18,650 bases of DNA from Auxenochlorella pyrenoidosa (GCA_001430745.1 KQ482017.1:28852-47501), one strand, 5' to 3'. Counted from the stretch's first letter, positions 10,077-18,650 are shown. The notes: generated by a model from the sequence alone, not told the origin. A program made the numbers and translations.

Positions 10077-13021
10077 TCAACTCTTGGCGAAAAACTGGGA
10101 GATTGGGCGCTGCCCGGCGGGCCGTGCTTTCTTGGCGCCTGAACTAGGCGCAGAGGCCTTCTTTCCGCTACTGCCGCTGCCCGCCTTGACGCCGCTGGAG
10201 GCCGCCGGCTGCTTGCGCTTCTGTCTCCCAGCAGGCAAAGCTTCAGCCGCGGCCTCTGGCTGCTCCAGCTGTCCCTGCTGCCGCTCAGGTGCTGCCTCAG
10301 CTGCGCCAGGTGCCTGATCGCCCGCCGCCTGTTCGCTGGCAGCGGCAGCAGCAGCGGCCTGCTGCCGGTCAGCCGGCGGCTCATCAGCATTCACTGCTGC
10401 CACACTCTGCTGCGCCTGCTGCTGCTCGGACGGGCCAGGCAGGTCAGCTCCGCCTGCCTCGTTTTTCACGCTGGGCTCTTCCTTGAGGGCTGGCTGCTGC
10501 GCCAGCTCTCCCTCCTGCGCCTGCTGCTCTTGCGGACTGCCCCCTGCACCCCCAGGCTCTGGCTTGGGCTCCGCCTTCACTTTGGGGGAAGCGACGGCAG
10601 CGCTGCGGGGCTTGAAAAAGTCCTGCAGGGTGGGCGCCAAGAGCAGGAGGGCAGCAGTTGCGGCGCGGTGCAAGTTGGGGCACCACCAGCCAACTCGGGC
10701 ATCCGCTTTGCTGGGCCCCTGGCCTGGCATGCTGTACTGCCTTCACCACTGCAGGCTTCTTCACCACTCAAGGCAGCACTGGAAGGAGGCACAGCACCGC
10801 CGCTTTTGGGCAAATCACACGCGCAGGGCTGCTTGACTAGTGACAAATGCTCTAGTTGAAATCCCACCCAGAGGGCCCTCACACCTTGGCAGAGGGCTTC
10901 TTCAGCTCCTTGCAGCACTCTGGACCCTGCAAAGGTACAGGTGCCCACATCTGTTTGTGCCAGCCAGCTGCCAATGCCGCACACGCTGCTTCACACCCAG
11001 CCCCTTATGGCACAGCATCCAGCACAGAGGCTGCAACTACTGCCACCCACCTGGCACCCACCTGGCGCCGGCGTGCACCCACCTGGCGTCCACCAGGCGC
11101 CCGTGTGCGCCCATCTGGCGCCCACCTGGCACCCACCTGGCGCCCGTGTGCACCCACCTGGAAGGCGGGCAGGTTCATCTGCCTGGTCACCGGGTGCCAC
11201 ACCAGGTCCTCTCCGCTGTACGGCACGCACAGGTGCAGCAGCTTGCTGCAGGCAGGGCCCGGAGTGTCAGATCACATCACTTGGCAGCTGATGGGATCTG
11301 GGCTCAATCGCGGCGACACGCCTGCGCAGTACCACATGCGCTCGCCGCTGGCTGGCTCCGTGCGGGGGGCCGCAGCTTGCCATGTGGAGCAAAGCTCAAG
11401 TGATGTCAAGCGATTGTTGACCAGCGCTTTGCAGCCTTGCTGCCACGGCAGCCACGGAGTGCCAGCTCACCCCAGGTTGTCCCCCGGCTGCAGCCAGGCC
11501 TCCTGCGCCTCGCGGGTGCGCAGGATGACGGGCATGCGGTCGTGCAGCCACTCCAGGCGCTTGCTGGAGTCTGCAATGTTTGAGGGGGTCGAAACAGCAG
11601 CTCGGGCGGGGTAAGAGGCAGACTGCACTCTGCATGTGGCAACGCGGCCTGCGTGCTGGCCCAGGACGTTCTATGCTCTGTCACATCTGCCTGGCTCTGT
11701 CACCACCTGCAGGACGCGTTCAAAGCGAGCGGCAGGCAGGCAGGCAGCACCGCCCCTGTCAGGGAACGGCGCGCCTGGCAGCGCTGTTGCTGCACCCACC
11801 GCACGTCAGGATGGTGTAGGTGTGCATCGGGCCCTCGGGCCTGCGAGATAGTGGTGCCATGCTTTGCCACTGTGCTTTGCCATCCGTTGCTGCCATTCCC
11901 CAAGGTTGCACCCCGGTCCGCACTTGCAGCGCCCGCACAGCACACCCGCCGCACCTCCTCACCCGTCCCACACGTCCCAGAGCCCGGCCATCACAAGCGG
12001 CTCCTCCTCCTCGCCCTCAGCATGCGCCAGGTGGATGTAGTACGGCTGCTTGGCGCCGCCCTTCTCCTGCATGGCAGCGCATGGGTGGGCCGGGTCGTGA
12101 AGGGCTGACGTAACATTGCCTGTTGCTGTTATTGAGGGCAGCATGCACATTTGGTGCCATCTTCTGCACAGCAACGTCGCCATAAAGCGCCCATAGTGCA
12201 CGGGCTGCAGCACATGCGCAGGCGGCACACCTTGAGCCACTCGTAAAAGCCCTCTGTGAGCACCAGGCAGCGCCGCGTGGGCACCAGCCGCCGGAAGGAT
12301 GGCTTCTCGGCCACAGACTCGCTTCGGGCATTGAACTACAAGGGACAGCATGGCATGGATTCTCAATCCTCTCAGCTGAGATGATTCTTTGCTGAGGGAG
12401 GGGAGGACGCCTGCTGCCGCTTCGAAGCGCGCAGCCACCAAGGCGGCGCCAGGAATGCAACAGCAGCCAGTTGCGAAGCGCGCTGCCAGGCTTCCCTTCA
12501 GGCCGCGAGCGAAGCACAGGAGCCTTAATAGGCTGTCATGGTGTTGCAGTGCAGCCCTCACCATGCGCCAGAAGTCGGGCTTGTCGTCCTTCCTGGTGAA
12601 GCTCGGCACCAGCCCCCACCTGCCAAGGACCGCCGCAACTGGAATGCGATGACATGTGTCCGCAGGCAGAGGTGCAGCAGCATCAAGCAACCAGGATAGG
12701 CCCCGATACATGTGCTTCAGCTGCAAACACTGCACTGACCCTCCAAGCCAACCAGGTGGTCTCTCTTTCCCGAACAGCACAGCCTCGCCGGTGCCTTGCC
12801 CGTGCAAACACCCAGCATGCACATCGTTGCCTTACCCCCTACTCTCACCGCATGCTCTGCACCTGCCGCTCGCCATCGCTGGCCACCCGCACCACAGGGG
12901 TGGCCGCTCCAGGCGTTACATTGTACGACGGCCGGTACTGCTCCCGGTCCACCCAGCGAGACGTACCTGCCGCTCGCACCACCTGCTCCTCGCCGAGGGA
13001 GCAGCGGGAGCGGCCGCACAT
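10077..13021 (-). CDS. HMCES: HMCES / SRAP-domain abasic-site processing protein with C-terminal PIP box
   Basis: Nine minus-strand exons (12849-13021, 12562-12619, 12231-12335, 11963-12066, 11800-11840, 11471-11570, 11158-11245, 10885-10926, 10077-10622) fit in phase and give 418 residues. SRAP proteins (HMCES, bacterial YedK) bind abasic sites in single-stranded DNA and form a thiazolidine crosslink through Cys2 to protect forks. All key residues are visible: the MCGR start with C2, PSYNVTP (N34), RWGLVPS, FNARSE (N79, R81, E83), EGFYEW (E109) and LHDRMP (H170). The domain ends near residue 225. The 181-residue last exon is Gln/Ala/Glu-rich with basic patches and ends in QRPISQFFAKS, a canonical PCNA-interaction box. 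Three psi-K-x-E sumoylation-type motifs lie at residues 252-292. The ATG at 13021 is fixed by Cys2 chemistry. The four-nt exon 5/6 junction region (residue C160) is the least certain boundary. Confidence 0.94.
11046..11161 (-). repeat. Tandem array of copied 5' splice-site sequence in HMCES intron 7
   Basis: The plus-strand 9-mer CCCACCTGG, which reads CCAGGTGGG on the transcribed strand, occurs six times (starts 11046, 11057, 11078, 11121, 11132, 11153), with two variants between them. The copy at 11153-11161 is the true exon 7 donor, CAG|GTGGG. The others follow inside the intron with spacings of about 11 and 21 nt. The array therefore grew from the exon-intron boundary itself. Confidence 0.9.
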
Positions 13022-14305
13022 GGCGGCAGGCTGCAGGCTCCTGCCCCCGCTCCTCTCCTGCCTGGCAGCGTGCCCGCTGCTGCCTGCGACTCAGGTGTTC
13101 CTGCAGGCAGAGGCATCAGAAAAAAGGGTTGAAACTAAGCGGACCTTGCTTGACGTGGCACCGACAGGCCGCCGCCACCCGCACAAAGTCAGCCAGCGCG
13201 GACCCGCACCAGAGCGCTGATCGCAATTGCAAACCGATCCGTGGATGGTGGTGGCAGTGCCCGCCGGCTGAAGCTGCTGCCGTCGGCAGCTCGGGCGAGG
13301 AGGCTGAAGACTGCTCTTCTGGGCTTGAAAGTACTGTGAAAAGCGATCCGAGAGGCTCGCGTCCGGCGGAGGCCTAATGCAGCTTGGCTCGGCAAAGCAT
13401 GGGGGAAGCGTGCTGCTGCGGGCTGGGCGGTGAGGAGTCCCAGCCACTCCGCCTTGTGGCAGAAGATTTGACAGTTGTCAAGCCTCACGCTTGTACCAAG
13501 CGGGCGGGCAATACATGCTGTGAACGTGAAGTTTATGGCATGCGGCATGAGCTAGTTTGGGATGGGATGCCCATGGTGCACTGCCATACCGCACACTGCG
13601 GGGCAGCCTCTTGTCTGGTTTCCAGAGAGCCTGGTGCAAGCATTGCCGCATTGCAGAACAAAAAATTGACCAGTGATACAATGCGCGTAAATCCCCCACA
13701 CAGGCAAAGACCAGCTCAATGGGCTCTTCTTTTACGGGCCACACCCATCCCACCAGGGGGCAAGAGCTCCGCCTGCGGCCGGCCAAGGCGACAGGATGTG
13801 ATGGTCAGCTCAATTTTCTCTCCACTGGCAATTGAGCTGCCAATACTGCACACGTGTGCTAGCTGGTGCAATACCACTGATCAAGTGATCAAAATCAGTA
13901 AACCGCGGCTGCAAGGGTGAATAGGCTCAAAAAGCAGTCTGGCCGATTGCCCATTCGGCGCCACCGGTCAGGCGCCACCGATGTGCATGCTTTGAAAGAG
14001 TTAGCATTCGTCTTTTGCAAGGCTCTGCTGTAACTTCCTCCTCAGCTCGAATTACTCGCTGCGGAAAGCCTCCCGACAGCCCGGTGCAAAGCTGAGCTCC
14101 GGAGCTTGGCCTCCGAGGAGGCGCGCAACTTGGATTACCATCTCAGAAACCTTCAGGCAATGCCTTGAATGTGCCACGTTTGTAGGCGCTGGCTGCAAGC
14201 GACTGGGCGGTGGTGGCGGCACACCGGCGCGGTAGCAGCGGTGGCACGCTTGCACCCTGCTCGTGTTCAGTCGCCTCCGCGATCTACCAACTGCAGGCTG
14301 GAGCC
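13022..14305. promoter_or_regulatory. Divergent promoter region between HMCES and the BTB gene
   Basis: These 1284 bp separate two start codons pointing away from each other. Open frames here (for example 13384-13920 plus, 14052-14654 minus) have no recognisable domain and are treated as chance. A cluster of dyads lies at 13806-13899. It consists of the 10-bp inverted repeat CAGCTCAATT (13806-13815) against AATTGAGCTG (13830-13839), the 12-bp palindrome GCACACGTGTGC with a CACGTG G-box core (13848-13859), and paired TGATCA sites nested in ACTGAT/ATCAGT (13876-13899). A short direct repeat GGCGCCACCG lies at 13957 and 13971. Binding factors are inferred only by analogy with plant G-boxes. Confidence 0.5.
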
Positions 14306-17300
14306 ATGGCATCGTCCATCTTGGATTTACTGCTCCCTGTTGACGATCGCGACTGCTCCTTTGTGCTGGAGCTGCCAGCAGAGGCGGACTGCCGTGCAGC
14401 ACCCGCAACAGCGGCAGACGCAACAGCAGATGATTCAGGTGCCGCAGACGAGCCTGCCACCAAGCGGCAACGGGTCGAGGGCAGGCCAGACGCTGCAGAA
14501 AAATGCGCAGGCAAGAGCTGTCCCTGCATAGACCAGCCCGGAGAGGCGCTTGTGGGCTGCTTGATTGACGGTGAGTTGTGGCCGCATTCTGTGCCTGGTT
14601 TGAACCCTCACTCAAAGTGTTGCTTGCTGTCGGCAGTTCAAGCCGCCCAAACAAGCCGCTTGCGTCCTCGCTGCCTGGCAGAGCCGGCTCGGCGGGAGGT
14701 GCTGCCGGCCTGCTCCATCGTGCTGCGCCAGTTCTCGTGCAAGCTCAGGCAAGAGAAGACGGATTGCACCACCCGTTGGGCTGGCCAGTGCCCAATGTTT
14801 CTCATGCTCTGAGCATGGGCGCAAACTGGATATTTGCCGCCGGATGCGTGAGGTTATTGATGCTGCCTGCTTGTTGTCTCATGCATTACACTCGCCTCGC
14901 CTGGCAACCCCGCAGCGATTGGGCGGCCCGCTGGGCGCAGGGCGGCGCAAAGGAGTATGTGGTTCAGTGCCGGGACGAGGCTGAGGTGGCGGGGTACCGC
15001 CAACTGCTGGACTTCATGCACAGCATGGGCCGCCAGCTGCCAGAAGGTGGGGTTTGGATGGCAGTGGAAATGCACAATCCTGCAGCCAGGACATTATTCA
15101 GATGAGCCCTGTTTGCAATCTTGCAGTCGAACGCATGAGGTACCCCTGGCGTGACTTACGGTTGTACCGTGCATGGTCGTGCAGAACCCGGCGACCTGCT
15201 GCAGCTGATGCTGCTGGCGCGAGAGCATGCGGTGGATGCGGCAGTGCTGTCCAGCATACAGGCGCTCCTGGAGCGGGCACCCGAGTTGCCGCCTGCTTTC
15301 ATCATGCGACTGCTGGCAGCGACGACGCCGGCATTCAGGCAGCGGCAGACAAGACGGCAGCAGCCTGTTGCGACAGGCTGAGCGAGTGGCTGGCCGGCGG
15401 GGGAGTTCCAGATGCCGCGGAGCAGCACCTGCTGCTGCAGGCCCTGGGGCCACTGCAAGAGGTGCTGAACGAGGAGCATCGGCGGGAGCTGTTCTGCAAG
15501 CTGCCTTTTGCTCTGCTGCGGGTGAGAACAAGGCTGTATTGGACACGCAGTTTGTTGCACTCAACGAGTCAAGTTGTGGTAATCTCTGCTTGCTGTGGAC
15601 CATACAGTTCAAGCAGCTGTGCATCCTACCCTTGCTAAGGGTCTGCTTCGCTTGGCTACGCCCAGTTTGCACAGGATTGCATTCTGGATGACGCAAACGT
15701 GAATGCGGACACAGAGACAACAGGTCTGAACTCTTTGACCCTGCAGTGCTTGATCTTTGGAGGTCGCCATTGGGAGATTGATGTTGCACACTTTGTTGGA
15801 GGGACAATTGTCGCCGCATCAATTTGCCCTGCCTTGCCATAGATCTGCCAAGCAATGACCTTCATCTTTCTGCACCTGGCCCCGCAGTGCTCGCTTCAAT
15901 CCTGCTTTGGTGGGGGGCGAACAAAGGCGAAGAGCCGAGCTCTCAGCTGGCGTCAATATTCAGCCGCATCCGCTTCCCTGCTGTCCCTGCTGTCACGCTG
16001 ATCAACTACCACCGGTGCTTTCCTGCGCTCAAACGCTACGATCCCGACAAAGCCCTGCTGCTAAGGGCGGTGAGGGTGGCTCGGCTTTTCCGGCGCCGGC
16101 TTAGGCTGGAGAGGCAGCCAGAGCCCGCCCCCGCTCACACCCCACCCAACGCCCAAGGCTTGTTGAGTGCATCCTTTGCCTACATCTCCATCTGCCTCTT
16201 GTCTGTGCATTCAGTGCAAGTCTACACGTTTCATGGATGCCTCATTCTGCGTACCGCACCTGCCATGCCGTGCAGATCACGGATCCTCATCTGTGGAAGG
16301 GCATGCGCGAGGCCATGTCAGCCGACCAGCCAGAACGGAGAGCGGCAGAGCTGAAGAGGCAGTGCGGGCGCTGGTGGCTGCCACGTGAGCCGCCACTGCA
16401 GGCAAACCCTTCACCTGCAGAGCTTGCCTTCCAGGTGGGGCTGGGTGGGGCTGGTTGTGGCTGTCGTGCACGTGCCGACTGCTCAGCCTCGCAGCATCTT
16501 TGCCCCACCCCCGGCCTGCCATTCAGCCAGGCCATGTCCCCAAACGCCCCACTCGCCGCAGTTCGCGGCTCCACCCCAAGGCTCCTTGTCCGTTGACTCC
16601 TCAAAGTGCTTCTGGGCGGGTTGTGCTCAGCTGCCTCTGCTGTGGGGTGCGTGTCACGCACTGCTGTGAGGGTCAACAAGTGGGATCTCTCGCAAGTAGA
16701 CTCAAGAGAGAGCAGGAACACGCAGAATCAAACACGACAGAAGAAGTCAGTCAAAGCCTCTCAAAGGCCTACACGCTGCCCTCGGTGGCGGCAGCTGCCA
16801 ACTGACAAGACAGAGTCGAGCGCTGAGCATCCACCCCAGTGACGGCGCCTGAGTGGAGTGCCCGCGCCCCGCCGCTCCCTCCAGCTGCCAGGACTGAGCC
16901 GTGTGCCGGTCGTTCCCCCTGCGGCGGCTATCGAGCAGAGCGCATGCGCCCAGCCGCCGCGTCTGGCTGCCTAGCTATCTAGCAGGCTGCCGCTGCCGGC
17001 CTCCTCAACCATATCGGAGGCCGGCCCCCCCAAACTGACAAGAGAACACGAAGGGGAGAGGAGGGGACACCACGTAGGCTCAGTCCTGCAATGAGGGTGG
17101 GCGGGGGGGAAGCCTGGCTGGCGCCTATGAAGGCGCCGAGGCAAGCTGCTGCCTGAGTCAACCGCAACTGGAGAGCCGGAGGGCTGGATCGCAGAAAACC
17201 CCAGCCCTCCGCTGAGCATGCAGTACCGCCTGCCGCCCTCGGCAGGCGTACTGGCAGCAACTGCCCAAGTGTATCTTGGGCGCACAGCCAGAGGCCTGCC

Positions 17301-17868
17301 TCAGCACAAGCTTGGCTTACACCTCATGTGCAATCGGTGTAAGCACGCCTACTGGTGGGGCGTTAGGTTGAAGAAAAAGGAGCAGCAGGTCAGCCTCCCC
17401 CTCTACGCTGCTTGCACTTTTGAGAGCCAGTCCCCAGATAATGGCGCCGCTACTCACAGCGTGTACTGGCTCAAGGTGGGCCTCCCCTGCTGCTGGTACG
17501 CGGTCGAGAGGGGGCACAGGGCTTGGGCACAGAAGAGCAGCTGCCGTGGTGGTGGCACAACCCTTGCCGTGCGCATGTCGCTCGGTGCCGCCCCAACAGT
17601 GAAGAGTTTCTGTTCTCTGCCGATGGCTTGCTGTGCAGGTGAAGTACGAAGTGCGCCTCAGCAGAGGCTGCCAGGATGACCGTGCCGTTGGGGGCGTCTA
17701 CGAGCTTGCACCAACCAAGCTTGGCTGCAAAAGCGTGACCCTGAAAGATTGGGCCTCTCCCGACTGCCCGCCCCTACCTGGAAGGCGTTGTGGGGCGAGG
17801 GCTCACCCTACTGCAAAGGCGACGTGCTGTGCGGCCGGCTGAGTCTGGCTCTGCCAGATGTAAACTGA
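14306..17868 (+). CDS. BTB/POZ-type protein, with one clear and one possible frameshift; middle of 3' half unresolved
   Basis: Seven exons are well supported: 14306-14570, 14637-14748, 14916-15046, 15185-15521, 15666-15723, 15888-16069, 16276-16434. Two more are likely, 17305-17475 and 17639 to 17842 or 17868. An acidic/Ala-rich start with a basic KRQR patch leads to VLPACSIVLRQFS, WAARWAQGGAKEYVVQC, VAGYRQLLDFMHS, LPEG and DLLQLMLLAREHAVDAA. This is the BTB pattern of algal Cullin-3-adaptor-like proteins. Helical BACK-like sequence follows (ELFCKLPFALLR, then NADTETTVLASILLWW). Exon 4 changes frame near 15340-15347: FRQ is read in one frame and AADKTAAACC in the next, as if one G were missing. 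The last exon shows a similar shift near 17765, less certain. Intron 2 is GC-AG. The BTB assignment is by pattern only. A substrate-adaptor role for ubiquitin ligase is inferred. It may be a pseudogene or carry sequence errors. Confidence 0.62.
14749..14915 (+). other. GC-AG intron (BTB gene intron 2)
   Basis: The exon ends CTCAG and the intron starts GCAAGAG; the acceptor is CCGCAG at 14910-14915. Removing 167 nt joins ...SCKL to S-D-W-A-A-R-W in phase 2, which restores the BTB reading. No GT donor nearby keeps this frame. Confidence 0.75.
16435..17304 (+). other. Unresolved stretch inside the BTB gene
   Basis: These 870 nt lie between two probable BTB exons. They are either one long intron or intron plus a missed exon. 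One candidate exon follows the acceptor CGCCGCAG at 16554-16561 (reading SSKCFWAGCAQL) but does not join the next exon in phase. From 16921 on the sequence has little coding character and is instead a chain of hairpins (listed separately). Confidence 0.5.
16921..17344 (+). other. Dense chain of hairpins, candidate structured RNA element
   Basis: Perfect or nearly perfect stems in order: 16921-16929/16952-16960 (9 bp); 16967-16974/16979-16985 (7 bp with one bulge); 16995-17004/17016-17025 (10 bp); 17120-17125/17132-17137 (6 bp), with an overlapping neighbour 17139-17143/17150-17154; 17177-17187/17201-17211 (11 bp); 17221-17235/17240-17253 (14 bp with one bulged C and a CCCT loop); 17263-17269/17275-17281 (7 bp); 17315-17323/17336-17344 (9 bp). 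I could not match it to snRNA, SRP RNA, RNase P RNA or tRNA by their known motifs. The last hairpin overlaps a likely BTB exon. The strand of any RNA is assumed from the host gene. Confidence 0.55.
17844..17863 (+). terminator. Small hairpin followed directly by UGUAA at the end of the BTB gene
   Basis: TCTGGC at 17844-17849 and GCCAGA at 17853-17858 form a perfect 6-bp stem with a 3-nt loop, immediately followed by TGTAA (17859-17863), the green algal 3' end-processing signal. If the shifted reading of the last exon is right, the hairpin is coding and the pentamer overlaps the last codons; if not, both lie just after the stop at 17840-17842. Confidence 0.45.
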
Positions 17869-18443
17869 GGACCAGTGCGCATCGCATCGACCCAACCCTT
17901 TCTTGCATCATACGCCTGTATGCTGCATTTGGACAGCTCGTGTCTTGCGCTGCAAAAGAGACACCCTTTGGGCGTGTATGTGTCAAAGAGCAAGCCAGCA
18001 TGGCGTGTTGGTGGCGGACAGAGGCGCAGGGCAGGGGTGCCGCGCTGAAGTGAGGGGAGGGATAGTGGTACACAGAAACAAACAACAGATGGCTGCTGCT
18101 GGGCGGTGCGCAAAGGGATGGGGGCTGGGTGCTCAGCAGGGTTGGGTCAGGATGAGGGGGATTTAGTGGCATCCATTCATGGATCTCCAACATGGGAGGC
18201 GGGCAGCCGGGGAGGCCAACTGCCAAATGGGCGGTGCGGCCCCAGCCGGGGCAGCTGGGCAGGCGTGCACCACTGCCAGCGGCCCAAACAAGCACTGCAT
18301 GCTGGAGAGTAAGTGCCACCGGCTGCTGGCCCAGCCGCTACACACGATGGCAGGCGCGCTGCATCACGCATCGGCTGCCCACAGCTGCCTGCGCGTGCCG
18401 GCCCCCATTCAATAAAGGCCACCGCTTTGGCAGCCAGCCCCCT
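17869..18443. other. Convergent intergenic region, BTB and succinyl-CoA ligase 3' flanks
   Basis: About 575 bp lie between two genes pointing at each other. Short open frames on both strands show no recognisable protein. AATAAA on the plus strand near 18411 is probably chance. A copy of the last codons of the ligase gene lies at 18417-18429. Nothing else is seen. Confidence 0.5.
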
Positions 18444-18590
18444 TCACGCGATGGAGGCCACCGCCTTGGCGGCGGCGTCGTCCAGGTCGTTGGCCGAGAT
18501 GAGGTTCATGCCGCTGCTGGCCAGGATCTCCTTGCCGCGCTCCACGTTGGTGCCCTCCAGCCGCACCACCAGCGGCACCTTGACGCCCAC
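18444..18590 (-). CDS. SUCLA2: Succinyl-CoA ligase (ADP-forming) beta subunit, last exon (rest beyond window)
   Basis: On the minus strand, a CAG acceptor (18591-18593) opens an exon of 48 codons plus TGA (18444-18446). It reads [20 protein letters not shown], then [19 protein letters not shown] and ends AVASIA. This is the C-terminus of the mitochondrial succinyl-CoA ligase beta chain (ATP-grasp enzyme, SCS-beta in plants). That chain joins with the alpha subunit to convert succinyl-CoA to succinate in the citric acid cycle with ATP formation. The [11 protein letters not shown] motif and the D-D-L-D-x-A-A end are diagnostic. Plant versions end within a few residues of this point, so the C-terminus is complete. 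The upstream exons lie beyond base 18650. Confidence 0.95.
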   Translation of the reverse strand: MGVKVPLVVRLEGTNVERGKEILASSGMNLISANDLDDAAAKAVASIA

Positions 18591-18591
18591 C

Positions 18592-18650
18592 TGTGTGTGT
18601 GTGTGTGTGTGTGGTGGGTGGGTGGTGGTGTGTGGTGGGGGTGGGGGGGG
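18592..18650 (-). repeat. GT/G-rich microsatellite in the succinyl-CoA ligase intron, at the window end
   Basis: Eleven TG units (18592-18613) are followed by GGTGGG-type and G-run sequence to the window end. On the transcribed strand this is (CA)n and C-rich DNA directly touching the CAG acceptor, so it replaces the usual mixed pyrimidine tract. Confidence 0.9.

Noticed and set aside
11046..11161. Possible CRISPR-like short repeat array
   Set aside because: Repeats are 9 nt with 2-34-nt irregular gaps, inside a eukaryotic intron and copied from a splice donor. There are no spacers of constant length and no cas genes.
12961..12966. GTACGT donor-like site inside HMCES exon 1 (minus strand)
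   Set aside because: Reading through it gives conserved SRAP sequence (REQYRPSYNVTPG), so it is not needed as a splice donor.
13384..13920. 178-codon plus-strand open frame in the divergent promoter region
   Set aside because: There is no recognisable domain or typical codon pattern, and no splice partners. It overlaps the dyad cluster. Kept only as intergenic.
14052..14654. 200-codon minus-strand open frame opposite BTB exon 1
   Set aside because: It lies antisense to a supported exon and has low-complexity content. A shadow frame of GC-rich coding DNA.
16979..17285. Overlapping minus-strand open frames of about 100 codons
   Set aside because: They coincide with the hairpin chain and have no recognisable content. 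The open frames are a by-product of GC-rich sequence.

Overview
This is a nuclear genome window from a green alga, most likely a trebouxiophyte of the Chlorella/Micractinium type. The base composition is GC-rich. The genes are broken by many short spliceosomal introns (about 130-290 nt) with GTGAG-type donors and CAG acceptors. UGUAA-type 3' end signals are present, and the protein matches are plant-like. Exon boundaries below were worked out by hand from splice sites, reading phase and family similarity; there is no transcript evidence.

Layout. (1) 1-736 (+): last two exons of a TMEM115 / rhomboid-like-19 Golgi membrane protein, cut by the window start. (2) 1015-5371 (+): complete ten-exon CHERP-type splicing factor with SURP and CID domains, including one GC-AG intron. 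(3) 5666-6192 (-): two-exon DAD1, a subunit of oligosaccharyltransferase. (4) 6878-9699 (-): nine-exon secreted protein with a Ser/Pro-rich hinge and a von Willebrand factor A domain. (5) 10077-13021 (-): nine-exon HMCES (SRAP domain) abasic-site DNA shield, with a C-terminal PCNA-binding motif. (6) 14306-17868 (+): BTB/POZ-type protein with one clear and one possible apparent 1-nt frameshift, one GC-AG intron and an unresolved stretch. (7) 18444-18590 (-): last exon of the succinyl-CoA ligase beta subunit, whose upstream intron is a GT microsatellite running off the window end.

The genes are ordinary housekeeping and accessory eukaryotic genes with no operon logic. Two neighbours handle RNA or DNA (CHERP in pre-mRNA splicing, HMCES in replication-coupled repair). 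Three act in the secretory route (TMEM115-like, DAD1, the secreted vWA protein). I do not see a new multi-gene system. The least explained signal is a dense chain of perfect or near-perfect hairpins at 16921-17344, inside or next to the BTB gene. Other points of note are a tandem array of copied 5' splice sites in an HMCES intron, and inverted repeats in the HMCES/BTB divergent promoter region and in a CHERP intron.
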